Shown here in pieces: positions 1 to 8,743 of a stretch of DNA of 64,000 nt. Where the stretch lies: positions 1,736,001-1,800,000 of the forward strand of contig NZ_CP117520.1 in the NCBI RefSeq assembly GCF_028621895.1, in the 5' to 3' direction. How positions within the stretch are numbered: the first letter of the stretch is position 1; the number at the start of each line of letters is the position of its first letter. A program made the position numbers and the translations under genes. The notes beneath the pieces are model-generated. The model was given only the letters and a program-made list of their open reading frames with translations, did not search any database and was not told the DNA's origin. The DNA is from Acinetobacter sp. GSS19. Lineage in GTDB: Bacteria; Pseudomonadota; Gammaproteobacteria; Pseudomonadales; Moraxellaceae.

Positions 1-466
1 CTCAAAGGACTCCACCAAGTTCCATGCCATTCATTCTGACAACAAGTTTTGTATTGAAGTCGATTACCGCAACCTCAACTTTGCCACCGTACAAGCCTTC
101 TACAGTGAAATTATTGCCAAAATTAAACCCCAACTGCTGGTCGGTCATTGCTTGGGGGGCTATTGGGCATTAAAAATGTCAGCACAGCATGGGCTGGCAG
201 CAGTGGTGGCCAATCCAAACTTATCTCCCGATTTTCGTGATGACTACCCACCCATCAATGAGCAGGATCTGGATCATGACATTCCGCAAATGGCCTATTT
301 GGAACTTGGCGATGAAATCCTGGATATGAACCAGGTACTGGCGCAACTTGAACCCTTTATGCTGATCGAAACCTTTGCCGGCGGACATCACCGTCTTGAG
401 CATCCCGAAAACACCAATGGTTTAATTGAACAAGTCAGCAAACAGCTGTTATCAGCCACTTTGTAA
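1..466 (+). CDS. YqiA/YcfP-like alpha/beta-fold hydrolase, 5'-truncated
   Basis: The reading frame is open from base 2 to the TAA at 464-466; the 5' end lies outside the window. The visible part carries the nucleophile elbow GHCLGGYWA, a GDEILD block and a GGHHR block. In order these match the nucleophile, acid and histidine regions of small YqiA-type esterases (E. coli YqiA has GSSLGGYYA, GDEVLDY and GGNHAF, as I recall). The nucleophile position is Cys (codon 149-151) instead of Ser. Family members are cytosolic hydrolases with poorly defined substrates. The gene converges on apt across a shared terminator. Family assignment is fairly safe; substrate and activity are unknown. Confidence 0.75.
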   Translation, partial: SKDSTKFHAIHSDNKFCIEVDYRNLNFATVQAFYSEIIAKIKPQLLVGHCLGGYWALKMSAQHGLAAVVANPNLSPDFRDDYPPINEQDLDHDIPQMAYLELGDEILDMNQVLAQLEPFMLIETFAGGHHRLEHPENTNGLIEQVSKQLLSATL

Positions 467-498
467 TGGATGCCACGTTGCTCAAAATTCAGGCATAA

Positions 499-526
499 AA
501 AAAGCCTTGTACAAACAAGACTTTTT
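499..526. terminator. Bidirectional terminator between the YqiA-like gene and apt
   Basis: AAAAAGCCTTGT and ACAAGACTTTTT form a stem with one mismatch around a 4-nt loop. A/T tracts on both sides suit termination of both convergent genes. Confidence 0.7.
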
Positions 527-538
527 AAATGATATGAC

Positions 539-1081
539 TTAAGCAACTTTTTTGGCTTCAGCCTGTGTCGTATTAAGTACTGGCCAGATCGGTAGGCCTA
601 AGTCACGGTGCATATGCGGTAAATCCAACAAAATGCTCGCACCTAAAACAGTATGCTCACATTTCTCGGCCAATTGACGCACCGCTTTTAACGTACCACC
701 CGTCGCCAAAACGTCATCCACAATAATGACTTTTTGGGGTGCTACATCAGCTGCCATTTCCAAACGGTCGACACCATATTCCAAGCTATAACCCACACCC
801 ACAACTGGCGGTGGCAGTTTACCTGCTTTACGAACCAAAAGTAGGCCCTTTTCTAAACGCTGCGCGAGCAAACTGGCCAACACAAAACCACGTGCTTCCA
901 CAGCAACAAAACTTTCTACTTCATCCAACATGTCCTGCGGCATGTTTGCAATTAATGCATCCGCCAATGAAGCCAAGTTTTGCATAAACAACGGTGTCAG
1001 ATCATAAAAGCAGATACCTGGTTTTGGGAAATCTTGCACTGTACGGATGTTCGACCAAAGTGTAGCTGACAAATTCATCAT
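539..1081 (-). CDS. apt: Adenine phosphoribosyltransferase
   Basis: Apt converts adenine plus PRPP to AMP and pyrophosphate in cytosolic purine salvage. The type I PRTase signature VIIVDDVLATGGT (about residues 118-130), which binds PRPP, is intact. The family blocks DFPKPGI and EARGF are also present. From this ATG the protein is 180 aa, the usual Apt length. A GTG 30 bases further upstream (1111) would add ten residues, and a second ATG follows at once (1078). None of the three has a clear Shine-Dalgarno, so the start is uncertain. The gene stands alone and is convergent with the preceding hydrolase gene. Confidence 0.9.
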   Translation of the reverse strand: MMNLSATLWSNIRTVQDFPKPGICFYDLTPLFMQNLASLADALIANMPQDMLDEVESFVAVEARGFVLASLLAQRLEKGLLLVRKAGKLPPPVVGVGYSLEYGVDRLEMAADVAPQKVIIVDDVLATGGTLKAVRQLAEKCEHTVLGASILLDLPHMHRDLGLPIWPVLNTTQAEAKKVA

Positions 1082-1568
1082 GGGAGAGGAAAGCAAAATA
1101 AGAAGACGCACAAATTTTAACGCTTAAAATGATCAATGCCTAGCCAAAAAAGGACGGTTAAGACACTTGGAAATTTAGTTATTTATATAACTTATTGATT
1201 TTATTACACCCATTTTTTTAAATTATATTGGGTATATTATTTACTTATTATAGAATACATGAAAAGTTCATTTTTAGCTGTTAGACCATGGTCTAAATCA
1301 CCCCTTCTGCACTTTTTTAAGCGATTTTAGAACCCGCCTCTCCGAACTCTAGCTTTCTCTATAACCCTCAATTGAATCATCATAGAAAGTTTATCGCGCG
1401 ATCTCAAAATAATTCTGCCAGCAACGCAGGAGAATCGCTGAGATTCACTTTACTTTGCCGATAGAACTGCGTAAAAATTCAATTAATCTATGGCAACGGT
1501 CATATGTTTAAACCTTATTGCGGTGAATGGTAAAAATCCGCTATAGCCATCAGTGTTGGGAGAATTGA
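1082..1568. other. Long intergenic region between apt and rubA
   Basis: AT-rich gap between divergent genes with no credible ORF. It holds a perfect 16-bp palindrome at 1281-1296 and a weak promoter-like pair before rubA: TTGCGG at 1518 and TATAGC at 1542, 18 apart. Confidence 0.6.
1281..1296. promoter_or_regulatory. Perfect 16-bp palindrome, possible operator
   Basis: TTAGACCATGGTCTAA equals its own reverse complement and sits in a non-coding gap about 270 bp upstream of rubA. Its size suits a dimeric helix-turn-helix repressor, but no regulator is assigned. Confidence 0.4.
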
Positions 1569-1733
1569 ATGAAAAAGTATCAATGCATCGTGTGTGGATG
1601 GATTTATGATGAAGCACTCGGTTGGCCGCAAGATGGCATTGCTCCAGGTACAAAATGGGAAGATGTACCAGAAGATTGGACCTGCCCAGACTGTGGCGTC
1701 TCCAAAGCAGATTTTGAGATGATTGAAGTCTAA
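1569..1733 (+). CDS. rubA: Rubredoxin
   Basis: This 54-aa protein has two CxxC knuckles (CIVCG near residue 6 and CPDCG near residue 39) that ligate the single iron, plus the rubredoxin core around [11 protein letters not shown] and WEDVPEDW. Rubredoxin is a cytosolic one-electron carrier that passes electrons from rubredoxin reductase to alkane 1-monooxygenase (AlkB/AlkM). A GGGAGA Shine-Dalgarno precedes the ATG. The gene is first of the rubA-rubB-estB-oxyR series, an arrangement known from Acinetobacter ADP1. No alkane hydroxylase is visible nearby, in keeping with alkM and rubAB being unlinked in that strain. Confidence 0.97.
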   Translation: MKKYQCIVCGWIYDEALGWPQDGIAPGTKWEDVPEDWTCPDCGVSKADFEMIEV

Positions 1734-1742
1734 TTGAGAATC

Positions 1743-1770
1743 AAAGACCATGTTTTCATGGTCTTTTTTT
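1743..1770 (+). terminator. Hairpin terminator between rubA and rubB
   Basis: A perfect 10-bp stem (AAAGACCATG, TTTT loop, CATGGTCTTT) runs into a T tract, 9 bases after the rubA stop. It lies inside the presumed operon and ends 24 bases before the chosen rubB start. It could lower rubB expression relative to rubA. Confidence 0.75.
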
Positions 1771-1794
1771 ATGACACCTGCCGAGATTTTATCT

Positions 1795-2988
1795 ATGCAA
1801 AATAATCTTCATCCTATCGTTATTATTGGTTCGGGCATGGCGGGTTATACCGTGGCGCGTGAAATCCGCAAACTGAGCCCTGAACAAGCGCTGGTGATGA
1901 TTTGCGCCGATGACGCTACCAACTACGCAAAACCAACTTTATCCAATGCCTTGGTCGGCAAAAAAGCACCTGAAAATATCGCATTGGGCGATGCTGCAAA
2001 AATGAGTGCACAGCTCAACATGCGCATTGAGACCCATACCTGGGTTAAGCAAATCCATAGCGAACAGCATGAACTCTTATTGGAAAAAGACGGTGAAAGC
2101 AGCACCCAAGCCTACTCAAAACTGATCTTGGCTGTTGGCGCAAATCCGATTCGCCTCGCCATCGCAGGAGATGGCAGTGACGACATTCATGTGGTGAACT
2201 CACTGAATGATTATCGTGCTTTCCGGGAAAATCTTGAAAAACGCAAAGACAAACGTGTGGTCATTTTAGGCGCTGGACTGATTGGCTGTGAGTTTGCCAA
2301 TGATTTGCAAAACACCGGTCACGATGTCACGGTGATTGATCTGTCACCTTTGCCTTTAGGTCGTTTATTACCGGCTTATGTTGCTGAAGAGTTCCAGAAA
2401 AATCTAGAAGACAGCGGGATTAAGTTTATCCTTGCCACGACGGTCGAAAAAGTCACTAAAATCAACAATGGTGAAGATTATGCGGTCATGTTAGCCAATG
2501 GCCATAGTCTGGTAGCGGATATTGTACTCAGTGCCGTAGGCTTACAACCGAATATTGCTTTAGCGAAAACTGGTGGGATTCATACCAGTCGTGGCATTTT
2601 GACCAACAGCCTGCTGGAAACCAATCAGCCTGATATTTATGCAGTCGGTGACTGTGCAGAAGTGAATGGCACTTTGTTGCCGTATGTGATGCCCATCATG
2701 CAACAGGCTCGTGCATTGGCCAAAACCCTGACCGGTCAAAGCACGCATGTTCATTACCCAGCAATGCCTGTCGCAGTAAAAACCCCGGCGGCCCCTTTAA
2801 CGGTGTTGCCTGCACCTACCGATGTGGATGTGAACTGGGAAACAGAAGAATTTGACGATGGCATGATTGCCAAAGCTTTTGATAGCGAAGGCACTTTACG
2901 TGGTTTTGTCCTGCTCGGTGCAACAGCAGCCAAACAGCGACTGGCCTTGACCAAACTGGTGCCAGACTTGATTCCTACTACAGTTTAA
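1795..2988 (+). CDS. rubB: Rubredoxin-NAD(+) reductase
   Basis: This FAD enzyme reduces rubredoxin with NADH and supplies electrons for alkane hydroxylation. Two Rossmann motifs are visible: IIGSGMAG for FAD (residues about 10-17) and VVILGAGLIG for NADH (about 155-164). The C-terminal FAD block is YAVGDCAEV. From this ATG the protein is 397 aa; the ADP1 enzyme (393 aa as I recall) begins at the equivalent of the nearby HPIVIIG. Earlier in-frame ATGs at 1750 and 1771 fall in or right after the terminator hairpin and are less likely. Second gene of the rubA-rubB-estB-oxyR series. Confidence 0.93.
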   Translation: MQNNLHPIVIIGSGMAGYTVAREIRKLSPEQALVMICADDATNYAKPTLSNALVGKKAPENIALGDAAKMSAQLNMRIETHTWVKQIHSEQHELLLEKDGESSTQAYSKLILAVGANPIRLAIAGDGSDDIHVVNSLNDYRAFRENLEKRKDKRVVILGAGLIGCEFANDLQNTGHDVTVIDLSPLPLGRLLPAYVAEEFQKNLEDSGIKFILATTVEKVTKINNGEDYAVMLANGHSLVADIVLSAVGLQPNIALAKTGGIHTSRGILTNSLLETNQPDIYAVGDCAEVNGTLLPYVMPIMQQARALAKTLTGQSTHVHYPAMPVAVKTPAAPLTVLPAPTDVDVNWETEEFDDGMIAKAFDSEGTLRGFVLLGATAAKQRLALTKLVPDLIPTTV

Positions 2989-2997
2989 GCGTTTAAT

Positions 2998-3029
2998 ATA
3001 AAGGACATTTATTTAAAATGTCCTTTATA
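2998..3029 (+). terminator. Hairpin between rubB and estB
   Basis: ATAAAGGACATTT and AAATGTCCTTTAT form a 13-bp stem right after the rubB stop and 13 bases before the estB ATG. There is no long T run, so it may act as partial terminator or mRNA stabiliser. Confidence 0.5.
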
Positions 3030-3042
3030 GAGGACGCTCAAC

Positions 3043-3978
3043 ATGAACAGTGCTTTGCAGTTTAGTGTGTCTCCTTATACCCCATTCATGCAGGAAACCA
3101 AAGTCGAACTGGGCAATGGCATTACCCTGCATGTTGAAGTGGGCGGTCATCCCGAGCATCCAGCAGTTCTGTTAATCATGGGCCTGGGTGCGCAAATGCT
3201 TTACTGGCCTGATTTCTTATGCAAGTCCCTGATCGATCAAGGCTTTCGTGTCATCCGCTTTGATAATCGTGATATTGGCCTTTCCTCCAAAGTTCCACAT
3301 CAAGGTCCGCCGCTCAACACCATCAAACTGATGGGACGTTTTGCACTCGGTCTCGAGAATCAGGGTGCCCCTTATACCCTGCATGATATGGCAGATGATG
3401 CCGCTTTACTGACTGAACAGTTACAACTCGATCAAGTCTATGTACTCGGGGCGTCCATGGGGGGAATGATCGCACAAATCCTGGCCGCTAAATATCCAGA
3501 AAAAGTCAACAAACTGGGCTTGATGTTTACCAGTAACAACCAACCCCTTTTACCTCCACCTTTTCCAAAACAATTACTCAGTTTACTGGAGAAACCGGCC
3601 TCGAATGATGAGGCAGGCATTATTGACCACAGCCTTAAACTGTTTAACCTGATTGGTTCACCCGGCCATATCAATCCGATTGAAGCCATTCAAACTGCAC
3701 GAAAATTATATCAACGCAGTTATTACCCGGCGGGTGTACTTCAACAGTTTTTAGCAATATTATGTACGGGCTCCTTGCTTCAACTGGACAAACAGATCGC
3801 GCAACCGACGTTGATCGTACATGGTTCGCAAGACCGTTTGCTCCCGCCAAGTCATGGTAAAGCTGTTGCGAAAGCGATCTCAGGCGCAAAATTTGAATTA
3901 ATTCATGGAATGGGGCATGATATTCCCCCGCATTTCATACCTCAAATTAGCGGTTTATTTGCTCATCACTTTAAATAA
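3043..3978 (+). CDS. estB: Alpha/beta-hydrolase esterase EstB
   Basis: A 311-aa serine hydrolase with the full triad in expected order: Ser138 in GASMG, Asp264 in GSQDRLLPP and His292 in GMGHD. The oxyanion region is MGLGAQMLYW. No signal peptide is seen, so it is probably cytosolic. In Acinetobacter ADP1 the gene estB lies between rubB and oxyR, the same place as here. The natural substrate is not known; a role in ester or fatty-acid turnover linked to alkane use is inference from context. An AGAGGA Shine-Dalgarno supports this start, and oxyR follows after 13 bases. Confidence 0.88.
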   Translation: MNSALQFSVSPYTPFMQETKVELGNGITLHVEVGGHPEHPAVLLIMGLGAQMLYWPDFLCKSLIDQGFRVIRFDNRDIGLSSKVPHQGPPLNTIKLMGRFALGLENQGAPYTLHDMADDAALLTEQLQLDQVYVLGASMGGMIAQILAAKYPEKVNKLGLMFTSNNQPLLPPPFPKQLLSLLEKPASNDEAGIIDHSLKLFNLIGSPGHINPIEAIQTARKLYQRSYYPAGVLQQFLAILCTGSLLQLDKQIAQPTLIVHGSQDRLLPPSHGKAVAKAISGAKFELIHGMGHDIPPHFIPQISGLFAHHFK

Positions 3979-3991
3979 ACATTAGGACACT

Positions 3992-4897
3992 ATGGCTGCA
4001 TTACCCTCCTTAAGACAGCTGTCATACCTCGTTACACTGTCTGAAACGTTGCACTTTACTGAAGCAGCGCGCCGTTCGTTCGTGACCCAGTCGACTCTGT
4101 CGGGCGGGATCATGGAGCTAGAGCGCCTTCTAGGTGGTGTACTTGTTGAACGTGATCGGCAAAATGTTCGTTTGACACCATTAGGCGAACAGGTCGTAGC
4201 ACGTGCCCGTGTTCTCTTGGCCGATGCCCAAGACCTGATGCGCTTAAGTCGTGAAATGAGCGAGCCGCTAACCGGCGATTTACATCTGGGAATTATTCCA
4301 ACCATTGCACCGTTCATTTTGTCAGCCTTACTGGATGAAGTGCACAAACAGCTGCCAAAAATTCAGCTGCATTTGCATGAAGCACAAAGTGAAAAAATTG
4401 TCGAAAAACTCGAGCATGGCAATCTCGACATGGTGGTGCTTGCCCTGCCGTTTGACACGCGCAGTCTAAAAGTGGCTGAAATCGCTAAAGAAAGCCTGTA
4501 CCTGGTTTGCCATAAATCCGATCAGCACTCGGCTACCGCACGTTCCTTGCAAGATCTGGATTTATCTCGCCTGATGTTACTGGAAGAAGGTCATTGCTTG
4601 CGTGATCACGCACTCAGCGCCTGTCCGGTGGGGGAACGTAAAAATGATCACCGCTTGAAAGCGAGCTCATTACCGACTCTAGTTGAAATGGTTTCGTCTA
4701 ATCTTGGTTTTACCTTGCTGCCCGAAATTGCAACACATAGCCACATGATTAAGTACAATCCTGAACTAGTGGTCAAAGCAATTGATGCTGCTCCTAGCCG
4801 CACCCTTGCCTTGGTCACGCGTAAGAGCACGCCATTACAAAGTGAATTTGATGTCTTGCTGCAGGTTTTACAAAAAATCGTAAACAATCTGAATTAA
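3992..4897 (+). CDS. oxyR: LysR-type peroxide sensor OxyR
   Basis: A 301-aa LysR-type regulator with an N-terminal winged helix-turn-helix (about residues 6-65) and a C-terminal sensor domain. The peroxide-sensing pair is intact as CLRDHALSAC (Cys202 and Cys211, spacing as in E. coli Cys199/Cys208), which separates OxyR from other LysR proteins. Oxidised OxyR activates catalase and alkyl hydroperoxide reductase genes. It closes the rub operon, 13 bases after estB. Linking peroxide sensing to alkane oxidation, which can leak reactive oxygen, is an attractive inference. A strong terminator follows. Confidence 0.95.
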   Translation: MAALPSLRQLSYLVTLSETLHFTEAARRSFVTQSTLSGGIMELERLLGGVLVERDRQNVRLTPLGEQVVARARVLLADAQDLMRLSREMSEPLTGDLHLGIIPTIAPFILSALLDEVHKQLPKIQLHLHEAQSEKIVEKLEHGNLDMVVLALPFDTRSLKVAEIAKESLYLVCHKSDQHSATARSLQDLDLSRLMLLEEGHCLRDHALSACPVGERKNDHRLKASSLPTLVEMVSSNLGFTLLPEIATHSHMIKYNPELVVKAIDAAPSRTLALVTRKSTPLQSEFDVLLQVLQKIVNNLN

Positions 4898-4911
4898 TTT
4901 AATTCTGAATC

Positions 4912-4940
4912 AAAAAAGGAGCTTTTAAAGCTCCTTTTTT
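4912..4940. terminator. Bidirectional terminator between oxyR and ppk
   Basis: AAAAAAGGAGCTTT and AAAGCTCCTTTTTT form a near-perfect hairpin with A and T tracts, serving both convergent genes. Confidence 0.85.
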
Positions 4941-4956
4941 ATGGGGAGGATAAAAA

Positions 4957-7032
4957 TTACTTAAAAATTTCCAGCAACTCGCGTTGGGCATTATGCGGCG
5001 CTTCACCTTCGGCTGGCTGTGCACGCAGCCAAGTACCATCGCCCTGTAACAACCAGGCCTGCTGATTATCTTGCAGGTAATTCAGTAAGCCCTGCTGATA
5101 AATACGTTTTTTCAGTGCCGGATCTTCAATCGGGAAGCAGGCTTCTACACGGTTAAACAGGTTACGGTCCATCCAGTCAGCACTTGAACAGTAAATATGC
5201 GGATTGCCATTATTACTGAAGTAATAAACACGGGTATGCTCCAAGAAACGACCGACAATCGAACGCACCCGGATATTCTCGGACAGTCCTGGCAAACCTG
5301 GACGTAAGCAGCAAATTGAACGAATAATCAAATCAATCTGCACGCCAGCTTGTGATGCCTCATACAGTTTATTGATCAACTGCATTTCGGTGAGTGCATT
5401 CACCTTGACAATAATCTGTGCTGGCTTGCCCGCTTTGGCATTGGCAATTTCTTCGTCAATATAAGTCAGCAACTGCGCGTGTAAGGTAAATGGTGCATGT
5501 AGCAATTTTTTCAGTTTGGCCATTTTACCCATACCGGTCAGCTCCTGAAAAATGCGGTGCACATCTTCACAGAGCTCCTTGTCGGTAGTCATTAGGCCAT
5601 AATCAGTATAAATACGCGCATTGGTGGCATGATAGTTACCCGTGCCTAAATGCACATAACGCACCAGTTTGTTATTTTCACGGCGTACCACCAGAATCAT
5701 CTTGGCATGGGTCTTGTAACCGACGATCCCATACACCACCACAGCACCCGCTTCTTGCAATACATTGGCAACCGCAATATTGGATTCTTCATCGAAACGC
5801 GCACGCAGTTCGATGACTGCCGTCACTTCCTTGCCATTACGCGCTGCTTCAGCCAGTAATTGGACAATTTCCGAATCTGCCCCACTCCGGTACAACGTCT
5901 GTTTAATCGCCAACACCTGAGGATCACGTGCTGCTTCACGTAACAGGTTAATAACTGGGGCAAAAGATTCAAACGGATGGTGCAGCAAAATATCCTGCTT
6001 TTGCATGGCGTTAAAAATACTTTCCGACTTGCGCAAGGCTTTAGGCAGTACAGGCGTATGCGAATCATAACGCAAATGTGGACGCTTAAAATTTGAAAGC
6101 AAACGTGCCAAGTTTACTGGTCCATCGACCTTATAAAGCTGGCTTTCATCTAAATCAAATTCATTCAGCAAATATTGATAAATCGGTTTTGGACAATTTT
6201 CTGTCACTTCCAGACGTACAGCACGACCAAAACGACGTGAACTTAACTCACCTTTCAGGGCTTTGGCTAAGTCTTCAACATCTTCATTCAAAGCCAAGTC
6301 TGCATTACGGGTTACACGGAACTGATAACAACCAGTTGCGGTCATGCCTGGGAATAGATCAGATACATGCTCATGAATAATGGCGGATAACATGACATGG
6401 TGTTCTTTACCACCCGTCAATTCATCCGGCAAGCGCACCACTCGTGGTAACGAGCGTGGGGCCGGTACAACAGCCAGGTCGATCTGACGGCCAAAGGCAT
6501 CCTTCCCTTCCAAGGTCACGATAAAGTTCAGGCTTTTATTGACCAGACGGGGGAACGGATGTGCCGGGTCCAAACTGATCGGCGTCAGCACGGGAGCGAC
6601 CTGCTCCTGAAAGTACTTTTTAATCCAGGTGGATTGTGCCGGCGTCAGTTCACCACGCTTGAGAAAACAGATGTCTTCTTCGCGCAACTTCGGCAAAATT
6701 TCTTCATTTAAGATGCGATATTGACGTTCAATTGCAGCATGCGCGGTTTTAGAAATGGAATCCAATACCTGTTTAGGCGTTAAACCATCCGGACTACGGC
6801 TTTCATTACCTAAATCCAGCTGTTCCATCACCCCGGCAACACGAATCTCAAAAAACTCATCCAGGTTACGAGAAAAAATGAGCAGGAAATTCATCCGTTC
6901 CAAGAGTGGATGTAAAGGATCAACCGCTTGTTCGAGTACGCGTAAATGAAAATCTAGAATTGAAAGTTCACGATTGATGTAGCGATCATTATAAATATAT
7001 TCAGCAGGGGTGGCGGAAACCGCATTATTCAT
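4957..7032 (-). CDS. ppk: Polyphosphate kinase 1
   Basis: Ppk1 polymerises the gamma phosphate of ATP into inorganic polyphosphate at the inner membrane face. The 691-aa length and blocks are typical: [12 protein letters not shown] near residue 55, [39 protein letters not shown] with the expected autophosphorylated histidine, and [11 protein letters not shown]. The C-terminal block [17 protein letters not shown] is also present. ATG is preceded by a modest AGG. No ppx exopolyphosphatase gene is adjacent. Polyphosphate connects to phosphate supply, and a phosphate transporter lies 11 kb away, though there is no direct link. Confidence 0.97.
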   Translation of the reverse strand: MNNAVSATPAEYIYNDRYINRELSILDFHLRVLEQAVDPLHPLLERMNFLLIFSRNLDEFFEIRVAGVMEQLDLGNESRSPDGLTPKQVLDSISKTAHAAIERQYRILNEEILPKLREEDICFLKRGELTPAQSTWIKKYFQEQVAPVLTPISLDPAHPFPRLVNKSLNFIVTLEGKDAFGRQIDLAVVPAPRSLPRVVRLPDELTGGKEHHVMLSAIIHEHVSDLFPGMTATGCYQFRVTRNADLALNEDVEDLAKALKGELSSRRFGRAVRLEVTENCPKPIYQYLLNEFDLDESQLYKVDGPVNLARLLSNFKRPHLRYDSHTPVLPKALRKSESIFNAMQKQDILLHHPFESFAPVINLLREAARDPQVLAIKQTLYRSGADSEIVQLLAEAARNGKEVTAVIELRARFDEESNIAVANVLQEAGAVVVYGIVGYKTHAKMILVVRRENNKLVRYVHLGTGNYHATNARIYTDYGLMTTDKELCEDVHRIFQELTGMGKMAKLKKLLHAPFTLHAQLLTYIDEEIANAKAGKPAQIIVKVNALTEMQLINKLYEASQAGVQIDLIIRSICCLRPGLPGLSENIRVRSIVGRFLEHTRVYYFSNNGNPHIYCSSADWMDRNLFNRVEACFPIEDPALKKRIYQQGLLNYLQDNQQAWLLQGDGTWLRAQPAEGEAPHNAQRELLEIFK

Positions 7033-7102
7033 GCTCTAACCTATGATTATAAAGTGTAAAGTCTTCATCTAAGTATGCTTTAAATTTATGTAAATTTCAT
7101 AA

Positions 7103-7128
7103 AAAAAGGCCAAAAATATGGGCTTTTT
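7103..7128 (-). terminator. Terminator downstream of mtgA
   Basis: Read on the minus strand, a 9-bp stem with one mismatch (AAAAAGCCC/GGCCTTTTT) ends in a run of Ts, 16 bases beyond the mtgA stop and before ppk. Confidence 0.55.
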
Positions 7129-7143
7129 CAAAATTATTTACAC

Positions 7144-7818
7144 TTAAGGAATATTGCTGTAACGCATATATTTACGGATCATGCGCTTGCGATATTCTAA
7201 GGAACGGTCATTACGATGATGCTGGTAATATTTCGGATTCGGTAGAATTGAGGCCAGAAAAACCGCCTGCTCACGGCTCAAACTGCGTGCACTCTTGCCA
7301 AAATAATATTGGGTGGCTGCTTCCACTCCGTAGATATTTTCACCAAATTCGACCGAGTTTAGATAGACTTCTAATATCCGCTGCTTAGACCACATACGTT
7401 CCATCATCCAGGTGGCAGCTGCCTCCTGACCTTTGCGGATAAAAGAACGCTGATTATATAAAAACAGGTTTTTCGCCAACTGCTGGGAAATGGTTGAACC
7501 TCCAGCAACGACCTGCCCCTGCTCGTTATTGCGTTGTAAGGCAGACTGGATACCGGCCCAATCAAAGCCATGATGCTGCAAAAATTTACCATCCTCTGCT
7601 GCAACTACGGCATGTTTGACGTTATCACTAATCTCATCATAATCGCGCCATTGATGCTTGATTGGCTCACTCGGATCTGACCAGTAATCTAGACGCATGA
7701 ACATGGTGGTTTCGACATCATGGGTACGCCACCACACCAGACTGGCAAAAATCCACAACTGGACCAAGAGCACGATACCAACAAGAATTAACAAAGTCCG
7801 AACAATAAAAGCTTTCAT
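7144..7818 (-). CDS. mtgA: Monofunctional peptidoglycan transglycosylase MtgA
   Basis: This 224-aa protein is a single-pass inner-membrane glycosyltransferase (GT51) that polymerises lipid II into glycan strands. Residues 8-30 are a signal-anchor helix. The catalytic block [15 protein letters not shown] contains the expected essential Glu75. [12 protein letters not shown] and [16 protein letters not shown] match GT51 motifs 2 and 3, and no transpeptidase domain follows. Length is normal for MtgA. The gene is divergent from the rhomboid gene at 7878 and lies upstream of ppk on the same strand, separated by a likely terminator. Confidence 0.95.
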   Translation of the reverse strand: MKAFIVRTLLILVGIVLLVQLWIFASLVWWRTHDVETTMFMRLDYWSDPSEPIKHQWRDYDEISDNVKHAVVAAEDGKFLQHHGFDWAGIQSALQRNNEQGQVVAGGSTISQQLAKNLFLYNQRSFIRKGQEAAATWMMERMWSKQRILEVYLNSVEFGENIYGVEAATQYYFGKSARSLSREQAVFLASILPNPKYYQHHRNDRSLEYRKRMIRKYMRYSNIP

Positions 7819-7877
7819 GTCAGTAGGTTGCTCCTGAATTGATAATTTTTCGTGTTAAGCTTTTTCTCAAGATGATC

Positions 7878-8702
7878 ATGACCGAGACTCCCTCTATGGC
7901 AGAGTTTGCTCCCCCATCTTTTCAGCAGCAGTCTGTTCAGCTGCGGCGCTGGTGGATCACCGCCCTGTTGATTACAGTCAACGTAGGGCTTTTTCTCTGG
8001 CAAGTGCTGCACGGCATGAACATCAGCCAACCGGCTATAGCCGATGCTATCTACTGGGGTGCTGATTATGCACCTTTAACCTTTTTAGCGGAACCACAAC
8101 GCCTGTTCAGCAGCATGTTTTTTCATTTTGGCCTGATTCATCTCATGCTGAATATGTGGGCGTTATACATCTTCGGTAGTGTCGCTGAACAGCTGTTTGG
8201 CCACCGCTTCTTTATCGGATTGTACCTGCTGGCTGGACTGATGGGCAGCCTGTATAGCGGCTATATCAGTATTCAATCCAGTCTGCTGTTACTGCAAAAC
8301 TTCGATCCGGCTGATCTGCCACGCGTCAGTGCAGGCGCTTCGGGTGCAGTGATGGGTTTGGGCGGAGCACTTACCGTGCTTTCACTCCTTCCGCCCCTGC
8401 CGCGTCAGACTTTGCTCTTGGACAAGAAATCTCTGCTAATCATTATGGGGATTAACTTGGCGATGGGCATGATGATCGCGGGAATTAACAATGCAGCCCA
8501 TCTGGGTGGCATGATGATGGGCGCAGGACTGGCACTGCTCTGGTATATCAGTCAACGGGTCAAACTCGCGTGGGGTGGATTGCTGGCGTTAATGCTCGGT
8601 GCGGGACTGTGCTGGTGGCTGTATCAATACAACCTGCAGCAGCTAGAAGTGATTCAACCGATCTGGCAAAGCTTGCTGCATGAGATGTTGAGAAAAACAT
8701 AA
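7878..8702 (+). CDS. Rhomboid-family intramembrane serine protease
   Basis: Rhomboids cut transmembrane helices of other proteins inside the bilayer. The catalytic Ser is in GASG (about residue 155 from this start) and the paired His in NNAAHLGG (about 208). The HLMLN loop residues sit near 88-92. About six hydrophobic helices are visible, plus a further one at the C-terminus. In-frame starts at 7839 (TTG), 7872, 7878 and 7896 are possible and none has a strong Shine-Dalgarno; this ATG gives 274 aa. It is one of two rhomboids in the window. Substrate unknown. Confidence 0.85.
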   Translation: MTETPSMAEFAPPSFQQQSVQLRRWWITALLITVNVGLFLWQVLHGMNISQPAIADAIYWGADYAPLTFLAEPQRLFSSMFFHFGLIHLMLNMWALYIFGSVAEQLFGHRFFIGLYLLAGLMGSLYSGYISIQSSLLLLQNFDPADLPRVSAGASGAVMGLGGALTVLSLLPPLPRQTLLLDKKSLLIIMGINLAMGMMIAGINNAAHLGGMMMGAGLALLWYISQRVKLAWGGLLALMLGAGLCWWLYQYNLQQLEVIQPIWQSLLHEMLRKT

Positions 8703-8714
8703 AGCAAAAAAATA

Positions 8715-8742
8715 GGGTAGCATCAGCCACCCCAACTTTTTC
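8715..8742. terminator. Terminator between the rhomboid gene and the ABC permease
   Basis: GGGTAGC and GCCACCC form a stem with one mismatch and an ATCA loop. A-rich sequence lies on the left and T-rich on the right, fitting the two convergent genes. Confidence 0.6.
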
Positions 8743-8743
8743 T

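Noticed and set aside
1515..1751. 78-aa ORF antisense to rubA
   Set aside because: It covers the rubredoxin gene and its terminator; rubA has all expected Cys residues and codon pattern.
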